DNA of 58,460 nt from an uncultured Clostridia bacterium (lineage in GTDB: Bacteria; Bacillota; Clostridia; TANB77; CAG-508), in assembly GCA_944386415.1 (NCBI GenBank), contig CALXAY010000009.1, positions 1 to 58,460 on the forward strand, written 5' to 3'. Position numbers and translations under genes: made by a program. This document shows, one piece after another, positions 56,224 to 58,460 of the stretch. A model generated the notes under the pieces. It ran no database searches. It was not told the DNA's origin and worked only from the letters and a program-made list of their open reading frames with translations. Position 1 is the stretch's first letter. Every line of letters begins with the position of its first letter.

Positions 56224-57159
56224 TTGAAAAAGTATAAAAAGTTTTTATTTCTTTTTTTGATTATTGTAATTACTACTTTAAGTGCTTTTTTATATACAAC
56301 TCTAGGTAAAGGAAATAGTCAGGATGAAAAAGAAAAGACTTTAGCAGAAGTAGAGTATTTAGAAAAGAAAATAGTTACTTTATTGAATGAATTAAATAAT
56401 ATAGAAAGTAGAAATTATAATTTATCTGTAAGTGAAATATCTAAAGAAGATAGTTCTCAAAGTGAACAAGATACACAAGAAAAAGAAAGCAAAAGTAATG
56501 GTGAAGAAGAAAGTCAAGATAAAAGAAATCAAAATAGTCAAGAACAAGGAGAAGATTCAGCTAGAAATAGTAATACATCAAGTGGTGAAGATGAGGAAAA
56601 TGAAGAATATACCTTAAAAGAAACAGGGATTTTAGCAAATGTAAACAATATAGATTGGGAAAATTTAAAAACAGAAGTTGAAAATTTATATTTACCAGTT
56701 CCGACTATAACTTTAGATTTATATAGTGTAGAGATATCAAGAGATGATATATTAGGTTTTAATCAAGAATTAGATAATCTAACGATGGTTGTTAAAGAAG
56801 AAAATAAAGAAAAGACTTTGGAAAATTTATCTAAATTATACGAATATATACCAAGATTTGCAAAGATGCTAACAGATAACACAACATATAGAGCTGTAAT
56901 TGAAACTAAAAATAATTTATTTAAAGCATATAGTAAGTTAGATTCTAAAAATTGGGATGAAATCTCTAATGACTTGAAACAAGCAATCGACACATATTCT
57001 AATCAGCTTATAAATACAAATAAAGACTCTGATAAACAATATGTGATAAATAAAATTTATATTATGTTAAATGAATTACAAAATGCAGTAAATGTGCAAG
57101 ATGAATCTATATTTTTAATTAAATACAAAAATATATTAGAAGAAATGAATAACTTATAA
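56224..57159 (+). CDS. membrane-anchored protein, unknown function, TTG start
   Basis: 311 residues. TTG 56224 is chosen because TTGGAGGATAAAAAAA lies directly before it. N-terminal membrane helix at about 7-27, then a low-complexity linker rich in S, E, Q and N (80-135), then a helical domain (140-311) with WENLKTEVENLY, YEYIPRFAKML and NKIYIMLNELQNAVN. The domain faces outward if the helix is a signal anchor. No family recognised. Confidence 0.7.
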   Translation: MKKYKKFLFLFLIIVITTLSAFLYTTLGKGNSQDEKEKTLAEVEYLEKKIVTLLNELNNIESRNYNLSVSEISKEDSSQSEQDTQEKESKSNGEEESQDKRNQNSQEQGEDSARNSNTSSGEDEENEEYTLKETGILANVNNIDWENLKTEVENLYLPVPTITLDLYSVEISRDDILGFNQELDNLTMVVKEENKEKTLENLSKLYEYIPRFAKMLTDNTTYRAVIETKNNLFKAYSKLDSKNWDEISNDLKQAIDTYSNQLINTNKDSDKQYVINKIYIMLNELQNAVNVQDESIFLIKYKNILEEMNNL

Positions 57160-57163
57160 AAAT

Positions 57164-57201
57164 ATAGTTGCAAACAAGATGGTGTTCCTCATTTGCAACT
57201 A
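57164..57201. terminator. hairpin between convergent genes
   Basis: ATAGTTGCAAA and TTTGCAACTAT form an 11-pair stem. Read on the minus strand it is followed by ATTTTTATA, so it is a terminator for the small gene at 57223; it also lies just after the plus-strand gene. Confidence 0.82.
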
Positions 57202-57222
57202 TAAACAGAGTACTTGTAAGAC

Positions 57223-57375
57223 TTACACGAACAGTAAGCAAAGTGCTATTGTTATGCACACAACTGCGATAACAACACATACCCCGCTAACTGCGTTAGA
57301 GCCTTGCTTGCAAGTCATATATGCCAAAATAACATATACAAATGCTATAAGACCTAATACTGCTGTCCCAAACAT
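57223..57375 (-). CDS. 50-residue membrane protein
   Basis: On the minus strand ATG 57375 follows AAAGAGGAGGTTTTA. It encodes MFGTAVLGLIAFVYVILAYM, a short link TCKQGSNAVSG and a second hydrophobic half (VCVVIAVVCITIALCLLFV): two membrane helices and little else. Four cysteines. I prefer it to a plus-strand reading of the same DNA because of the strong ribosome site and terminator. Codon use is less A-rich than the surroundings. Function unknown. Confidence 0.65.
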   Translation of the reverse strand: MFGTAVLGLIAFVYVILAYMTCKQGSNAVSGVCVVIAVVCITIALCLLFV

Positions 57376-57401
57376 TAAAACCTCCTCTTTTTATACTTAT
57401 A

Positions 57402-57420
57402 TCAGAGGATATACCTCTGA
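57402..57420. promoter_or_regulatory. palindrome in the leader of the 50-residue gene
   Basis: TCAGAGG (57402-57408) and CCTCTGA (57414-57420) flank ATATA. It lies 15-20 bases upstream of the minus-strand ribosome site and could be an operator or an RNA hairpin near that site. Confidence 0.45.
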
Positions 57421-57500
57421 AGGTCCTATTTTTCAAAGGTATAAAAATGGTTAATAAATATATTATATACTATTTTGAAGAAAAAAACAAGCTTAAAGAC

Positions 57501-57529
57501 TTTACTTTTTGCTTTATAAATGTTAAAAT
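57501..57529 (+). promoter_or_regulatory. probable promoter of the RNase P RNA gene
   Basis: TTTACT (57501-57506), 17-base spacer, TAAAAT (57524-57529) with TG just upstream (extended -10). Confidence 0.55.
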
Positions 57530-57539
57530 TAATTTTATA

Positions 57540-57886
57540 AGTAAGTTGAATAGTCGCTGGTAAATTCCGAAAGGAATTACGAGAGGAAAGTCCGGGCTCC
57601 ATAGAGCAAAGATGCTAGATAACGTCTAGTGAGGGTGACCTTAAGGAAAGTGCAACAGAAAATAACCGCCAAAATTTGGTAAGGGTGAAAAGGTGAGGTA
57701 AGAGCTCAACCGCCATTATGGTGACATAATGGGTCAGTGTAAACCCCATCTGGAGCAACACCTAAATAAGAAGATTAAGCTTGCTCGGCGTCTTCTTAAC
57801 TTGTGTGGCTTGAGATAAGTAGCAATACTTATCCTAGATAAATGACTATTTTAAAAGACAGAACCCGGCTTACAGATTTACTTATT
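57540..57886 (+). ncRNA. rnpB: RNase P RNA
   Basis: The conserved core is plain: GAGGAAAGTCCGGGCTCC near the 5' end (57580-57597), GGGTGACC and AAGTGCAACAG, AACCGCC, AGGGTGAAAAGGTGAGGTAA with GAGCTCA, GTAAACCCCATCTGGAGCAA, and the 3' side AAATGACT with ACAGAACCCGGCTTA. The ends TAAGT and ACTTA pair to close the P1 helix. This ribozyme cuts the 5' leader of pre-tRNAs. About 345 bases, with the layout of the ancestral (A) type rather than the Bacillus type as far as I can judge. The ends are placed to within a few bases. Confidence 0.95.
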
Positions 57887-57910
57887 TCCTTTTTAATAAT
57901 TTTTTTTCGG

Positions 57911-57940
57911 AGAGTAGCTTTTAGCTACTCTTTATTTACA
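57911..57940 (+). terminator. terminator after rnpB
   Basis: AGAGTAGC pairs with GCTACTCT around TTTTA, followed by TTATTT. Confidence 0.82.
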
Positions 57941-58026
57941 TAATGCTGGAAAATTATATAAATTTGTGATATTATATTATTAGGTGTTTGCAAGTAAATC
58001 TCTAGTAACAAATGTAGGGAGATAAA

Positions 58027-58392
58027 ATGAAGGTGTTTGGTTTTTCAGGTAAGCTCTCTTATAATTATGGTGTTAAAGTAGAGCTCAAAGGGTATTTTGT
58101 TCAGGATGATGGAGAGGAGATTAAAGGATACCTGGAAGAAAAACAAAAAAACAAGACAACTGTAAGTGCAATAAAAGGCTTGTACAATGAGAGTTCTTCA
58201 CAAATGCTTTTTATTAAAACTAGTAATCCTGGGGGATATACTCCAGAATTATACATCTTTGAAGATTCATTTACAGATGGATGGGTTAGTTCGTACAACA
58301 GATACTCAAGTACATTCTTTGTATATGCTGGAGTGAGGAATGCAGTAGCAGAGTTAAATGTATTTGAAGAAATCTTCGAGTCAGAAGACTAA
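58027..58392 (+). CDS. unknown protein
   Basis: 121 residues, ATG behind GTAGGGAGATAAA. No signal or membrane helix. Sequence is beta-like and aromatic (GFSGKLSYNYGVKVELKGYFV, GGYTPELYIFEDSF, WVSSYNRYSSTFFVYAG). Codon use is less A-biased than in core genes, like the genes at 13715 and 14323. Family not recognised. After its stop the window shows only 68 bases of plain AT-rich DNA. Confidence 0.65.
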   Translation: MKVFGFSGKLSYNYGVKVELKGYFVQDDGEEIKGYLEEKQKNKTTVSAIKGLYNESSSQMLFIKTSNPGGYTPELYIFEDSFTDGWVSSYNRYSSTFFVYAGVRNAVAELNVFEEIFESED

Positions 58393-58460
58393 CTATGTGA
58401 AAGTCAAGAAATTTTATGAAAAAAATAAAAATATTTGAATAATTAGTACATTGAAAATTG

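Noticed and set aside
57179..57454. Plus-strand open frame of 91 residues
   Set aside because: No ribosome site; it covers the small minus-strand gene with strong signals and its terminator and palindrome.

Overview
The window is strongly AT-rich DNA from a low-GC, Gram-positive, probably spore-forming member of the Clostridia. Pointers are remA, a SpoIIP homologue, sortase, DUF1836, YveK/CpsD/YwqE-type polysaccharide control genes, sigma-A promoters of TTGACA-17-TATAAT type and strong AGGAGG ribosome sites. I cannot name the species; it looks like an uncultured gut-type lineage.

Layout. 1-6832: core cluster rsmE (end), yicC, remA, rpoZ, a cytidylate-kinase-like gene, priA, def, fmt. 6982-13592: acidic coiled-coil protein, ABC exporter, cca, metK. 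13597-14950: two single-gene units of unknown function with different base composition. 14945-19309: DUF1836 gene divergent from an acyl-CoA synthetase, DUF1064 gene, DnaQ-like exonuclease, rRNA methyltransferase. 19369-23198: ECF sigma/anti-sigma pair, sorted surface protein with its sortase, VanZ-like protein. 23381-39734: a large exopolysaccharide locus (initiating sugar transferase, glycosyltransferases, ATP-grasp enzymes, polymerase, flippase, ugd, a dockerin protein and a wall-anchored cohesin-like protein, then chain-length regulator, tyrosine kinase and phosphatase). 39759-49380: glmM, an IS remnant, spoIIP, pgi, thioesterase, a 603-residue helical-repeat protein. 49546-55816: pyk, der, plsY, gpsA, dtd. 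55823-58460: small unknown genes and the RNase P RNA.

The main discovery is a recoding signal. Ten genes in this window, several of them normally essential (priA, der), look broken by a +1 frameshift at 14 places in total. At every one of the 14 places the zero-frame codon is CGG, and dropping its C (or reading CGGN as a four-base codon) gives a GGN glycine codon and restores the conserved protein. By hand inspection I find no in-frame CGG used as an ordinary codon in any gene here, although CGG occurs about sixty times out of frame inside genes. CGG therefore seems to have lost its arginine meaning and to act as a +1 frameshift/quadruplet glycine signal. The alternative is a systematic sequence error, which the strict reading-frame dependence argues against.

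All the frameshifted genes are annotated below as single intact coding regions across their CGG sites, not as pseudogenes. The IS-type transposase at 41891-43214 is the only gene I regard as truly decayed.
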